A DNA stretch of 64,000 bases from CBDBLK01 sp965215445. Its GTDB lineage: Bacteria > Bdellovibrionota > Bacteriovoracia > Bacteriovoracales > Bacteriovoracaceae. Below are positions 16,082 to 23,863 of this stretch, piece after piece. Each line of letters opens with the position of its first letter. Within the stretch, counting starts at the first letter, position 1. The stretch is from assembly GCA_965215445.1 (NCBI GenBank), contig CBDCDT010000002.1:2232001-2296000 (forward strand), written 5' to 3'. The notes under the pieces are model-generated. The model worked only from the letters and a program-made list of their open reading frames with translations. It did not search any database and was not told the DNA's origin. Both the position numbers and the translations under genes were made by a program.

Positions 16082-17350
16082 GGTGAAGACATCCTTTATA
16101 ATTTGCACCAGCCGGTAGACGTCGCTGTAATTGTTGTAGATGGGGGCCGGGGTGATCCGCAGAATGTCCGGGTGTCTGAAATCGACGATTGCCCCGCGCG
16201 CTTTGAGCGCCTCCAACACTTTGAGCGCTTTTTGTTTCACGCGCACACACAACATGCTTCCCCGTTCGGGTGGGGGTGGGGTGACGATTTCGATGGCGTC
16301 CCGGCAGTGCCGCCGCAAGGCCCACTCCAGCCAGGCGGTAAGGTGGTCGCCCTTGGTGCGCAGGCGGGAAATGTTCGCCCGGTCGAACAGATCGAGAGAA
16401 GCGCGCAGGGAGGCGAGTTGAAAGATGGGGGGATTGCTCAGTTGCCAGGCCTCCACCGAGCTGATCGCCTCAAAGTTTGGCCCCATTTTGAAACGCGATT
16501 TTTTGTCGCTGCCCCACCAGCCTTCAAAGCGCGGGAGGTTTGCATTTTCCAAATGTTTTTGGTGGACGAACGCACCGGCAATGCCCCCCGGGCCTGCGTT
16601 TAAATATTTGTAGCTGCACCAGACGGCAAAATCCACGCCCCAGTGGTGAAGATCGAGTTTGAGGTTGCCCGCTCCGTGGGCCAAATTCAACCCAAAGTTG
16701 GCCCCCACTTCCCGTGCTTTTTCGGCAATTTCGGAAACGCAAAACGCCTGGCCGCTCAAATAATTGCACTGGCCGAGCATGACCAGCGCCAACTCGTCTC
16801 CGATCTCTTCCATTTGTGCCAGCACGCTTTCCCGACTGACGGTCATGCCGTCTTCGCCGGGACGCAAACACACCACCGCCTCGGCGGGGTCGTATCCGTG
16901 AAAGCGCGCCTGGGAATCCACCGCGTATTTGTCCGAGGGGAAGGTATTGTTTTCGATCAGAATTTTAAAGCGCTTTTTGTTGGGACGGTAAAAACTCACC
17001 AGCATCAAGTGCAGGTTGACCGTCAAGGTGTTCATCGCCACCACTTCGCGGGTTTGCGCCCCCACCAAATGGGCAAAACTCGAAGTGGCGGTTTCGTGAT
17101 AGGAAAGCCAGGGGCCTTTGGCCTTAAAGTGTCCCTCCACTCCCAATCTCTGCCAGTCGTCCAACTCCTGGCCCACTAACTCCCGCGCAGCAAGGGGCAT
17201 CAGTCCCAGACTGTGGCCAGCAAAATACAGGGCCGGCCGGTCGTTGAAGTGGGGAAAGGCAAATTCGGCACGCAAGTCCCGCAAGGGGTCGAGTCGATCC
17301 ATCTCTTGCGCTCTTTCGAGGGAATCGTCACTTGCGCTAAATTCGGTCAC
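16079..17350 (-). CDS. kynU: Kynureninase
   Basis: A PLP enzyme that cleaves 3-hydroxykynurenine to 3-hydroxyanthranilate and alanine. A GTG start at 17350 gives 423 residues, the family length, and overlaps the upstream TGA by four bases (GTGA); the longer frame to 17500 lies inside nbaG. Visible motifs: ALYFAGHSLGLMP near the N-terminus, MLGQCNYLSGQ, NLAHGAGNLKLDLHHWGVDFA, and the PLP-lysine segment CSYKYLNAGPGG. The C-terminal RITPAPIYNNYSDVYRLV is also characteristic. Second gene of a two-gene operon with nbaG, divergent from the kynB operon. Confidence 0.97.
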   Translation of the reverse strand: MTEFSASDDSLERAQEMDRLDPLRDLRAEFAFPHFNDRPALYFAGHSLGLMPLAARELVGQELDDWQRLGVEGHFKAKGPWLSYHETATSSFAHLVGAQTREVVAMNTLTVNLHLMLVSFYRPNKKRFKILIENNTFPSDKYAVDSQARFHGYDPAEAVVCLRPGEDGMTVSRESVLAQMEEIGDELALVMLGQCNYLSGQAFCVSEIAEKAREVGANFGLNLAHGAGNLKLDLHHWGVDFAVWCSYKYLNAGPGGIAGAFVHQKHLENANLPRFEGWWGSDKKSRFKMGPNFEAISSVEAWQLSNPPIFQLASLRASLDLFDRANISRLRTKGDHLTAWLEWALRRHCRDAIEIVTPPPPERGSMLCVRVKQKALKVLEALKARGAIVDFRHPDILRITPAPIYNNYSDVYRLVQIIKDVFT

Positions 17351-18129
17351 GGCAATATCTGAACGGAAGTGCCGGTATGGCCTTCGATGTCCAGGGCCAC
17401 ACGAGTTTCCGGTTTGAGTGCCACCGCCGCCGTCGCCGCTCCGGCCAAAACCACACTGCCGGCGGGCAGGGATTTTTCTCTCGCCGCCAGCAATTCGCAC
17501 AACTGAACCACGGAGAGTAACGGGTCACCGGAAATTTCTTTGGACAGGCCCTGTTGTACCACTTCGCCGTTGACGCTCATTTTTAGTGTCAGCTCGGACA
17601 AGTCGAGTTTGCGAAAATCGGTAAGGGGAGGCCCCAATACAAAATGGGAAGAGGAAGAGTTGTCGGCGATGACGTCTTCCATGGAAAAATAGCGAAATTC
17701 GGTGTAGCGGGAGTCCAAAATTTCCATGCAGGGGCGCACTTCACTACAGGCATCGAGAACCTCGTCGCGGGAGACTGCGCCCTTCAATTGGCGGGAGATG
17801 ACAAAGGCCAGTTCGGGTTCAATCTTGGGGTGGATCAGGGGTGCAAGAGAGAGCGTTCCCCCGTCTGCAATCGCCATCTTCTCGGTCAAAACCCCGTAAA
17901 GGGGAGTGTCCAAATTCATCTGCCGGCGCTTGCCCTCCGAAGTCAGCCCCATTTTCAGACCGATCGTCGTTTCTCCCTCACGCGTGCGCAAACCAGCACC
18001 CAGTTCCTGAATAGTGTAGGCCTCGGCGCGGGAGATTTTGACGTGATGAGAGAGTTGCTCAACGGGGCGCACATCGAGGCGCGCTCGGTGTAATTTTTGT
18101 GCCAAGTCTTCCAGTTCACGAGTTTCCAC
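17347..18129 (-). CDS. nbaG: 4-oxalocrotonate decarboxylase / 2-oxopent-4-enoate hydratase family protein
   Basis: A 260-residue member of the DmpH/MhpD family. Motifs include TIGLKMGLTSEGKRRQM, the metal-ligand region HPKIEPELAFVI, LDSRYTEFRYFSMEDVIADNSSSSHFVLG (split: EILDSRY and DVIADNSSSS) and the C-terminal AGAATAAVAL. The decarboxylase and hydratase are homologous and hard to separate; in a cluster with 2-aminomuconate genes, decarboxylation of 4-oxalocrotonate to 2-oxopent-4-enoate is the likely role. A GTG start is preceded by AGGA. It overlaps kynU by four bases. Confidence 0.85.
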   Translation of the reverse strand: METRELEDLAQKLHRARLDVRPVEQLSHHVKISRAEAYTIQELGAGLRTREGETTIGLKMGLTSEGKRRQMNLDTPLYGVLTEKMAIADGGTLSLAPLIHPKIEPELAFVISRQLKGAVSRDEVLDACSEVRPCMEILDSRYTEFRYFSMEDVIADNSSSSHFVLGPPLTDFRKLDLSELTLKMSVNGEVVQQGLSKEISGDPLLSVVQLCELLAAREKSLPAGSVVLAGAATAAVALKPETRVALDIEGHTGTSVQILP

Positions 18130-18157
18130 CCGCCCATCCTAAAAAACCGGCCCCCTT

Positions 18158-18186
18158 TTGACAAGTTCAGCACAGTGTTTTATTAA
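18158..18186 (+). promoter_or_regulatory. Promoter of the kynB operon
   Basis: TTGACA (18158-18163), 17 bp, TATTAA (18181-18186). A start of transcription about seven bases later would fall at roughly 18193, only three bases before the kynB ATG at 18196, and no ribosome-binding site precedes that ATG. The first message may therefore be leaderless. Confidence 0.7.
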
Positions 18187-18195
18187 TTTGAATCA

Positions 18196-18834
18196 ATGCC
18201 GCCAAAGTACATTGATATTTCTCCACCCATATCCTCTGAAACCGCCGTTTTTCCCGGAGACACGCCCTTTTCCCGCCGCGTAACCCAAGATTTTGACAAG
18301 GGAAATAACATCCTTCTCTCCGAGATAACCACCACCTTGCACATCGGTGCCCACGCCGATGCCCCCAACCACTACCACCCGGAAGGAGTTTCCATCGACC
18401 AGAGGGAATTGCACTACTATGTGGGGCCGGTGCAGGTGATCGAAGTCTTCAAGGGGCGCGGGGAACAAATCGTTGCCGAGGATTTTGCGGACACCCCCGT
18501 GCGCGCCCCGCGAGTGTTGTTTAAAACCAATTCTTTTCCCGACCCCGAGCGCTGGAATTCCGATTTCAACGTCTTTGCTCCCGAGTGCGTTCGCTTTTTG
18601 GGGGAACAGCAAGTTATCCTGTTGGGCATCGACACCCCGTCGTTTGACTTTGATGACACCGGCAAACTTTCGGCCCACAACGAGGCCTATCGCCAAAATA
18701 TGGCCATCCTGGAGGGGATCGTTTTGAGTCACGTCACTCCCGGATGCTATCAACTGATTGCCCTGCCCTTGAATATCAAAGGCGCCGATGCCTCTCCGGT
18801 CAGAGCAATTTTAGTACAAGGGGAAATCACATGA
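18196..18834 (+). CDS. kynB: Kynurenine formamidase (arylformamidase, cyclase family)
   Basis: Hydrolyses N-formylkynurenine to kynurenine. The 212-residue protein begins YIDISPPISSETAVFPGDTPF and carries the metal-binding LHIGAHADAPNHYHPEG motif (HxGxHxDxPxH), then LLGIDTPSFD. It is a full-length KynB. First gene of the aminomuconate operon; its stop overlaps nbaE (ATGA). The preceding enzyme, tryptophan 2,3-dioxygenase, is not in the window. Confidence 0.95.
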   Translation: MPPKYIDISPPISSETAVFPGDTPFSRRVTQDFDKGNNILLSEITTTLHIGAHADAPNHYHPEGVSIDQRELHYYVGPVQVIEVFKGRGEQIVAEDFADTPVRAPRVLFKTNSFPDPERWNSDFNVFAPECVRFLGEQQVILLGIDTPSFDFDDTGKLSAHNEAYRQNMAILEGIVLSHVTPGCYQLIALPLNIKGADASPVRAILVQGEIT

Positions 18835-20276
18835 TTAGCATTGAAAACACTATTGATGGGCGCATGACTCCCCCTGTGAGCGGCGACTATTTGGACAACG
18901 TCAATCCCGCCACGGGAAAAGTTTATTCGAGGGTTCCCAAGTCCGGGGTCGAGGATGCGGAGAGGGCGATTGCCGCCGCGCGGGCCGCCTTTCCGGCGTG
19001 GTCGCAAACGCCGGTGGAAGAGCGGATCAAGAAGCTGCGCCGGTTGGCGAGCATGATCCGCGAGCGGGAAAGTGAACTGGTGCGCGCAGAGAGCATCGAC
19101 AACGGCAAACCTGTTTCACTGGCCGCCAAAGTCGACATTCCCCGCGCCTCTAAAAATCTGGAATTTTTTTGCGACGGCATGGCCCACTTTTCCAGCGAAC
19201 TCTACCCCATGGACGACTACGCCCTCAACTATACTTTGAGAAGGCCTTTGGGAGTGGTCACCTGCATTTCCCCCTGGAACCTGCCCCTGTATTTGCTCAC
19301 CTGGAAAGTCGCCCCGGCGCTGGTGACCGGCAATACGGTGGTGGCCAAACCCTCGGAAGTCACCCCCATGACCGCCTGGATATTCGGCCAAATGTGCATC
19401 GAGGCCGAACTTCCCCCCGGCGTGCTCAACATTCTTCACGGCACCGGCCCCGACGTAGGGGAGACGATTAGCACCCACCCGGACGTGAAGGCGGTGTCGT
19501 TTACCGGCAGTACCGCCACCGGAAAAACCATCACTTCGCTGGCCTCACCCCTGTTTAAAAAAGTCAGTCTGGAGATGGGGGGCAAAAACCCCAACATCGT
19601 CTTTGCCGACTGCGATTTTGAGGCGGCCCTAAAAACCAGCATTTTGGCGGCCTTTTCCAATCAGGGGCAGATATGCCTGTGTGGTTCGCGCATCCTGGTG
19701 GAAAAATCTCTCTACAACAAATTTCGGGACGCCCTGGTGGAGCGGGCGCAAAAGATTCGCATCGGCAACCCGTTGGATGAAAAAACCCAACTCGGGGCGG
19801 TCGTCTCCAAAGCTCACTACCAAAAAATTCTCTCCTGTATTGAACGCGCCAAAGAAGAGGGCGGGCGCATTTTGTGCGGCGGAGGGGCGGCGGAACTCGG
19901 AGGGGAAAACGCCGGCGGGTACTTTATTCACCCTACCTTGATTGAGGGCCTGGACGTTCACTGCCGCACCAATCAAGAGGAAATTTTTGGCCCCGTTGCC
20001 GCACTCATTCCCTTCGAGGGAGAAGAACAGGCCGTCGAATACGCCAACGCCACAAATTACGGGCTTTCCGCCAGCTTGTGGACTGGCGACGTGGGGCGAG
20101 CGCACCGGATGGCGGACAAAATTCAATCGGGTGCGGTGTGGGTCAACTCCTGGATGTTGCGCGATTTGCGCATTCCCTTTGGAGGCATGAAGAACTCCGG
20201 CATCGGAAGAGAAGGGGGATTTGACTCCCTCAAATTTTTCACCGAGGTTAAAAATATTTGCGTGAAGGTAAAATAA
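18831..20276 (+). CDS. nbaE: 2-aminomuconic 6-semialdehyde dehydrogenase
   Basis: A 481-residue NAD-dependent aldehyde dehydrogenase. It has the NAD motif FTGSTATGKTI (about 221-231), the catalytic glutamate in LEMGGKNPNIVF and the nucleophile in NQGQICLCGSRI, all in the usual spacing. It oxidises 2-aminomuconate semialdehyde to 2-aminomuconate; assignment within the ALDH superfamily rests on context (kynB, nbaF, nbaC, nbaD). I use ATG 18831, which overlaps the kynB stop, rather than a longer frame inside kynB. A 182-bp non-coding insertion separates it from the next operon gene. Confidence 0.93.
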   Translation: MISIENTIDGRMTPPVSGDYLDNVNPATGKVYSRVPKSGVEDAERAIAAARAAFPAWSQTPVEERIKKLRRLASMIRERESELVRAESIDNGKPVSLAAKVDIPRASKNLEFFCDGMAHFSSELYPMDDYALNYTLRRPLGVVTCISPWNLPLYLLTWKVAPALVTGNTVVAKPSEVTPMTAWIFGQMCIEAELPPGVLNILHGTGPDVGETISTHPDVKAVSFTGSTATGKTITSLASPLFKKVSLEMGGKNPNIVFADCDFEAALKTSILAAFSNQGQICLCGSRILVEKSLYNKFRDALVERAQKIRIGNPLDEKTQLGAVVSKAHYQKILSCIERAKEEGGRILCGGGAAELGGENAGGYFIHPTLIEGLDVHCRTNQEEIFGPVAALIPFEGEEQAVEYANATNYGLSASLWTGDVGRAHRMADKIQSGAVWVNSWMLRDLRIPFGGMKNSGIGREGGFDSLKFFTEVKNICVKVK

Positions 20277-20302
20277 CCAAAAATGATAAAACGTGATAAA
20301 AG

Positions 20303-20436
20303 CACAATAACTGCTTGTGATTTAGGTCAGATTGGGGTGAAGCAAGACAGAGCGACTGAGGCGTGCTCCCAGCACGTCGCAAGGAGTGATGGCGAAGCTG
20401 AACTCCAAGATGGCCTGAAGCGCGAGCAGTTATGTG
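20303..20436. repeat. Long imperfect palindrome inserted in the kynurenine operon (ERIC-, MITE- or attC-like)
   Basis: The outer arms, CACAATAACTGCT (20303-20315) and AGCAGTTATGTG (20425-20436), are complementary except for one bulged A. The inner parts TTTAGGTCAGATTGGGG and CTCCAAGATGGCCTGAA pair with several G-T wobbles, and GTGCT-CCC-AGCAC closes the tip near 20363-20375. The whole folds into one hairpin of about 134 nt. It sits in the only gap of an otherwise overlapping operon. No transposase is present. The arm geometry recalls ERIC elements or integron attC sites, but the core does not fit the attC consensus well. Confidence 0.65.
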
Positions 20437-20458
20437 AGTTTCATTCTAAGAAAGCCCC

Positions 20459-20824
20459 TTGCCAGTAGGACTCTACCCCCACGCCCGAAAAGTGGGGAAT
20501 TTACTTTTTCTCTCGGGAGTCGGCCCGAGGAAGCGCGGCCAAAGTGGTAGCGACGAAATTCCCGAAGGCATCGCCTCCCAATGCCATTCGGTCTTTGCCA
20601 ACGTAAGAGCGGTTTTAGAGGAGGCGGGAAGCTGCTGGCAAAATCTGGTGGACGTCACCGTTTTCCTCACCGATATGAAACGGGATTTTGCCACCTACAA
20701 CCAAATTTACGCCGAATATTTTGCGGACAACCGCCCCTGCCGAACGACGGTGGAAATCAGCGCCCTGCCCACTCCCATTTCCATTGAACTCAAGTGCATC
20801 GCCATTTGCAACGACGGAGGTTAA
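20459..20824 (+). CDS. nbaF: 2-aminomuconate deaminase (RidA/YjgF family)
   Basis: The 121-residue protein has the RidA fold pattern (GLYPHARKVGNLLFLSGVGP; LEEAGSCWQNLVDVTVFLTDM; YAEYFADNRPCRTTVEISALP). RidA-family members in aminomuconate clusters deaminate 2-aminomuconate to 4-oxalocrotonate, which nbaG then decarboxylates. Only a TTG start (20459) gives the family N-terminus and it lacks a strong ribosome site. The palindrome just upstream may have displaced the original start signal. It ends two bases before the next gene's GTG. Confidence 0.88.
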   Translation: MPVGLYPHARKVGNLLFLSGVGPRKRGQSGSDEIPEGIASQCHSVFANVRAVLEEAGSCWQNLVDVTVFLTDMKRDFATYNQIYAEYFADNRPCRTTVEISALPTPISIELKCIAICNDGG

Positions 20825-20826
20825 TC

Positions 20827-21351
20827 GTGCTGCAAGCATTTAATTTCAAAAACTGGATCAACGACCACCGGGAACTGCTCAAACCTCCGGTGGGCAACAA
20901 GTGTCTCTATTCGGATGGGACGTTTATTGTGATGGTGGTGGGTGGCCCCAATCTGCGCACCGACTTTCACATCAACCAGACCGACGAATTTTTCTACCAG
21001 TTGGAAGGAGACATTTTTTTGCGCATCTATGATGAAAACGAGCAGCACCAAAAGGTTAAAGAGATTCCCATTCGGGAAGGGGAAGTCTTTATGCTGCCGG
21101 CGGGAGTTCCCCACAGTCCCCAGCGATCGGAAAATTCGGTGGGCCTGGTGGTGGAAAAAACGCGGGAAGCTCACGAACGCGATGGTCTGCGCTGGTACTG
21201 CGCCAAATGCCACGAAAAACTCTATCAGGAATTTTTTCACCTGGACAATATCGAAACCCAGTTTCCCCCGGTCTTCCAGCGCTATTACGACAGCGAGCAC
21301 GTCCGTTGCAAAAATTGCGAACACGTCAACGGGAGGGAATGGAATCCTTAA
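20827..21351 (+). CDS. nbaC: 3-hydroxyanthranilate 3,4-dioxygenase
   Basis: Opens the ring of 3-hydroxyanthranilate to 2-amino-3-carboxymuconate semialdehyde. The 174-residue cupin begins (V)LQAFNFKNWI and has iron ligands in RTDFHINQTDEFFYQLEG (H and E) and GVPHSPQR (H). A C-terminal rubredoxin-like site with two CxxC pairs (CAKCHEK; CKNCEH) is typical of the bacterial enzyme. The GTG start at 20827 gives the family length; a longer frame to 20794 is less likely. The stop overlaps the start region of nbaD. Confidence 0.96.
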   Translation: MLQAFNFKNWINDHRELLKPPVGNKCLYSDGTFIVMVVGGPNLRTDFHINQTDEFFYQLEGDIFLRIYDENEQHQKVKEIPIREGEVFMLPAGVPHSPQRSENSVGLVVEKTREAHERDGLRWYCAKCHEKLYQEFFHLDNIETQFPPVFQRYYDSEHVRCKNCEHVNGREWNP

Positions 21352-22357
21352 GATAGATATTCACACCCATATCCTGCCCCCCGAAATCCCCAAATTTAGA
21401 GAAAAATTCGGGGCGGGCAATTTTATTCACCTCAAACACCACGCCTGCGGCGGTGCCGAGATGCTCGACGATCAGGGCCGGGTCTTTCGCAAAGTCGAAA
21501 ATAATTGCTTTGATGCCCGCGCCAGAATCGAAGACTGCCGCGCCTCTGGAGTCGACGTGCAAGTCCTTTCCACCGTGCCGGTAATGTTTAATTACCACGT
21601 TCCCCCGGCGGACGGACACTACATCGCCCAGTGCTTAAACGACCATATCGCCTCGGTCGTGGCGCAGTTCCCGCAAAAATTTATCGGTCTGGGAACCTTG
21701 CCCATGCAATCCTCAGAATTTTCCATCCGCGAGTTGGAGAGGTGTTGCCGTGAATTGAATTTTCCCGGTGTGCAAATCGGCTCGCACATTAATGATTGGA
21801 ACCTCTCTGACCCCGCTCTGACTCCCTTTTTTGAAGCGGCCGAGTCTTTGGGGGCGGCGATTTTTGTCCACCCCTGGGATATGATGGGCAAAGAAAAAAT
21901 GTCCCGCTACTGGCTGCCCTGGCTGGTGGGTATGCCGGCGGAGACTTCGCTGGCCATTTGTTCGGTCATTTTCGGGGGCGTCTTGAGCAAGTTTCCAAGA
22001 CTGAGAATTGCCTTTGCCCACGGGGGAGGCTCCTTTCCCATGACCGTCGGCCGCATCCAACACGGTTTCAACGTTCGCCCCGACTTGTGTGCCATAGACG
22101 AAAAGGCCGCTCCCCGGGATTTTCTCGGGCGCTTCTGGCTCGACAGCTTGGTTCACGACCGCGAAGTGTTGGATTATATTATCAAGTTGATGGGAGCAAA
22201 CCGCATTTGTCTGGGCAGCGACTACCCTTTTCCCTTGGGGGAAACCCGGCCGGGAGAATTGATCGAATCGAGCGACTACCCCGAGGACACCAAACGCCAA
22301 CTGCTCGCCGCTTCGGCCTGTGAGTGGTTGGCAATAGAGGAAACCAGATGGACTTAA
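21344..22357 (+). CDS. nbaD: 2-amino-3-carboxymuconate 6-semialdehyde decarboxylase (ACMSD)
   Basis: An amidohydrolase-fold zinc decarboxylase. From KIDIHTHILPPE on, the family pattern is complete: HTH metal site, VQVLSTVPVMFNY, IGLGTLPMQ, HPWDMMG, FAHGGGSFP and LGSDYPFPLGE with the metal-binding aspartate. About 337 residues, the normal length. There is no ATG, GTG or TTG in frame near the expected start. GGGAGG at 21331-21336 is ideally placed for an ATC codon at 21344. Alternatively ATG at 21339 would be the start if one A were missing from TTAAG at about 21348-21352, giving MESLKIDIHTH. So either a rare start codon or a frameshift or sequencing error. Confidence 0.9.
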   Translation: MLKIDIHTHILPPEIPKFREKFGAGNFIHLKHHACGGAEMLDDQGRVFRKVENNCFDARARIEDCRASGVDVQVLSTVPVMFNYHVPPADGHYIAQCLNDHIASVVAQFPQKFIGLGTLPMQSSEFSIRELERCCRELNFPGVQIGSHINDWNLSDPALTPFFEAAESLGAAIFVHPWDMMGKEKMSRYWLPWLVGMPAETSLAICSVIFGGVLSKFPRLRIAFAHGGGSFPMTVGRIQHGFNVRPDLCAIDEKAAPRDFLGRFWLDSLVHDREVLDYIIKLMGANRICLGSDYPFPLGETRPGELIESSDYPEDTKRQLLAASACEWLAIEETRWT

Positions 22358-23085
22358 ACCTGACCGGCAAAAAGGCACTGATCACCGGCTCTTCGGGGGG
22401 AATCGGCCGCTCCATCGCCCAGGCCTTGATTGACGAGGGGGCGCAAGTCTGCCTCAATTCCCGCAATGGTGAAAAACTCGACAAGGCCTGCCGGGAGATG
22501 GGCGCTTCGGCGGCAGTGGCGGGAGACCTCAGTCTTCCAGGTCTTGGCACCAAGATCACCCGGGAGGCGATGGAAAAACTGGGTGGGTTGGATATTTTGG
22601 TGGCCAATACGGGTGGCCCGGACAAGGGGAATTTTTTGGAGGTGGGCACTGAACAGTGGCAGCGCGATTTCCAATCCCTGTGGATGAGTCTGGTAGAATC
22701 ACTCCACGCCTGTCTGCCCTCCATGCGCCAGCAAAATTTCGGTCGCGTCTTGGTAGTGACCTCGATTGCCGCCAAAGAACCCCTGCCGGGACTGACCACT
22801 TCCAACGGATTGAGAGCGGGACTTGCCGGACTTTTAAAATCCGTGGCGGATGAATACGCCGCCTTTGGCATCACGCTTAATTTACTTTTGCCCGGTTATA
22901 CCAACACCGATCGCATCAAGGCGCTCAATCTCGCCGAGGAAAAAATAAAAGCGATGGTTCCCGCCGGCCGACTGGGTGACCCCTCCGAACTGGCCTCGCT
23001 TGCCGCCTTTCTCGCCTCGGAGCGGGCGGGCTATATCACCGGCCAGTCCATTGCCGTAGACGGGGGGGCCTTGCGCTCCCATTAG
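22348..23085 (+). CDS. Short-chain dehydrogenase/reductase
   Basis: A 245-residue SDR with the cofactor motif TGSSGGIGRS (about 14-23), VANTGGP, an active-site-like S in VVTSIAAKEP with Y-less context (the usual YxxxK is replaced around TTSNGLRAGLAGLLKSVADE), and the C-terminal GYITGQSIAVDGG. The apparent lack of the catalytic tyrosine is notable: the segment reads T-T-S-N-G-L-R-A-G, where YxxxK normally stands. The start ATG at 22348 overlaps the nbaD stop, so it is the last gene of the kynurenine operon. Its reaction is unknown. Confidence 0.85.
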   Translation: MDLNLTGKKALITGSSGGIGRSIAQALIDEGAQVCLNSRNGEKLDKACREMGASAAVAGDLSLPGLGTKITREAMEKLGGLDILVANTGGPDKGNFLEVGTEQWQRDFQSLWMSLVESLHACLPSMRQQNFGRVLVVTSIAAKEPLPGLTTSNGLRAGLAGLLKSVADEYAAFGITLNLLLPGYTNTDRIKALNLAEEKIKAMVPAGRLGDPSELASLAAFLASERAGYITGQSIAVDGGALRSH

Positions 23086-23119
23086 TTTTCCCGCATAATC
23101 AAACAAAGCGAGGTTTTTT

Positions 23120-23425
23120 ATGTTTACCCGATTTTTGACCATTCTCTCTCTGACTCTCTTTTTTGCCTGCAACCGGGACTCCAAAGACGGCACTCAAACC
23201 ACTGAAGGCAAGGCCCAGGCGCTCAGTTGCGACCTGCCCGTGCTCCTCAGCGATTTCTGGCAGGTGGATGAAGAAACCACCACGCAACTCTTTACCATCG
23301 CCGAGGAAATTGATCCCCAAGAAAGGCAACGCTTGATGGAGGCGGCCCTAGAATACCTCCAACGCTACGGCAAGCGCCTGTTTATGCAAAAAAGACTGCG
23401 GGATATTCAAAAGCGGTTCAAGTAA
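23120..23425 (+). CDS. Small putative lipoprotein
   Basis: A 101-residue protein. The N-terminus MFTRFLTILSLTLFFACNRD has a short charged start, a hydrophobic core and a lipobox-like FFAC, so lipidation at C17 is likely. The mature part is acidic then basic and helical, ending LFMQKRLRDIQKRFK. GAGG precedes the ATG by six bases. No family recognised. Confidence 0.75.
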   Translation: MFTRFLTILSLTLFFACNRDSKDGTQTTEGKAQALSCDLPVLLSDFWQVDEETTTQLFTIAEEIDPQERQRLMEAALEYLQRYGKRLFMQKRLRDIQKRFK

Positions 23426-23510
23426 GTGGGTATTTTTTACACACTTTGAAAAAAAACCTTGCCACTAAGCATAATTTTCTCTTAAAATGTCCTCAAACGG
23501 GAGGAACGTC

Positions 23511-23828
23511 ATGAGATTTTTGGCCCTGGTCTTTCTCTTTGTCTGTATTTCTTCGACAGCGCAAGCGCAATACGGGTGGTTTACGCCCCCATCCCAATGC
23601 TTTTGGGACACCTCTCGAGGGTATTGTTCCCTTTACAATACTTCCCCCTATTATCCCATTTACTGCCAGGGTGCGGTTTCCGCCGGCACTTACCGGGGAT
23701 TTACCTACTCCAATTATGGCCAGGTTTCAGTTTTTCCCGGGGGACACATTTGGCTCGAAGTCTACGTTCCCAATCCCTACTACGACCCCGCTGTCACCTC
23801 CTGGCACTCCATTTTGTGTCGCTATTGA
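23511..23828 (+). CDS. Small secreted tyrosine- and cysteine-containing protein
   Basis: A 105-residue protein with a clear signal peptide (MRFLALVFLFVCISSTAQA, cleavage before QYGWF) and a mature part unusually rich in tyrosine, proline and glycine with four cysteines (QCFWD, GYCSL, IYCQG, ILCRY), presumably disulphide-bonded. GGGAGGAACGTC precedes the ATG at 23511, which is preferred to a longer frame from 23487. No family recognised. Confidence 0.75.
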   Translation: MRFLALVFLFVCISSTAQAQYGWFTPPSQCFWDTSRGYCSLYNTSPYYPIYCQGAVSAGTYRGFTYSNYGQVSVFPGGHIWLEVYVPNPYYDPAVTSWHSILCRY

Positions 23829-23863
23829 CAGCTTTCATTTTTCCATCCTAGACTTGTCTTCTC

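Noticed and set aside
17351..17500. N-terminal extension of kynureninase
   Set aside because: It lies inside nbaG in another frame, and the GTG at 17350 gives the family length and a GTGA overlap.
20303..20436. Firm assignment of the hairpin as an integron attC site
   Set aside because: The R-box core (RYYYAAC/GTTRRRY) fits poorly, pairing extends inward from the ends without the usual unpaired spacer, and no integrase is near.
20283..20468. 61-codon frame across the hairpin in the kynurenine operon
   Set aside because: The region is explained by a long palindrome, and the predicted peptide has no family character.
20942..21343. Upstream extension of the ACMSD frame to an ATG at 20942
   Set aside because: It overlaps the confident dioxygenase gene throughout and has no ACMSD-like sequence.
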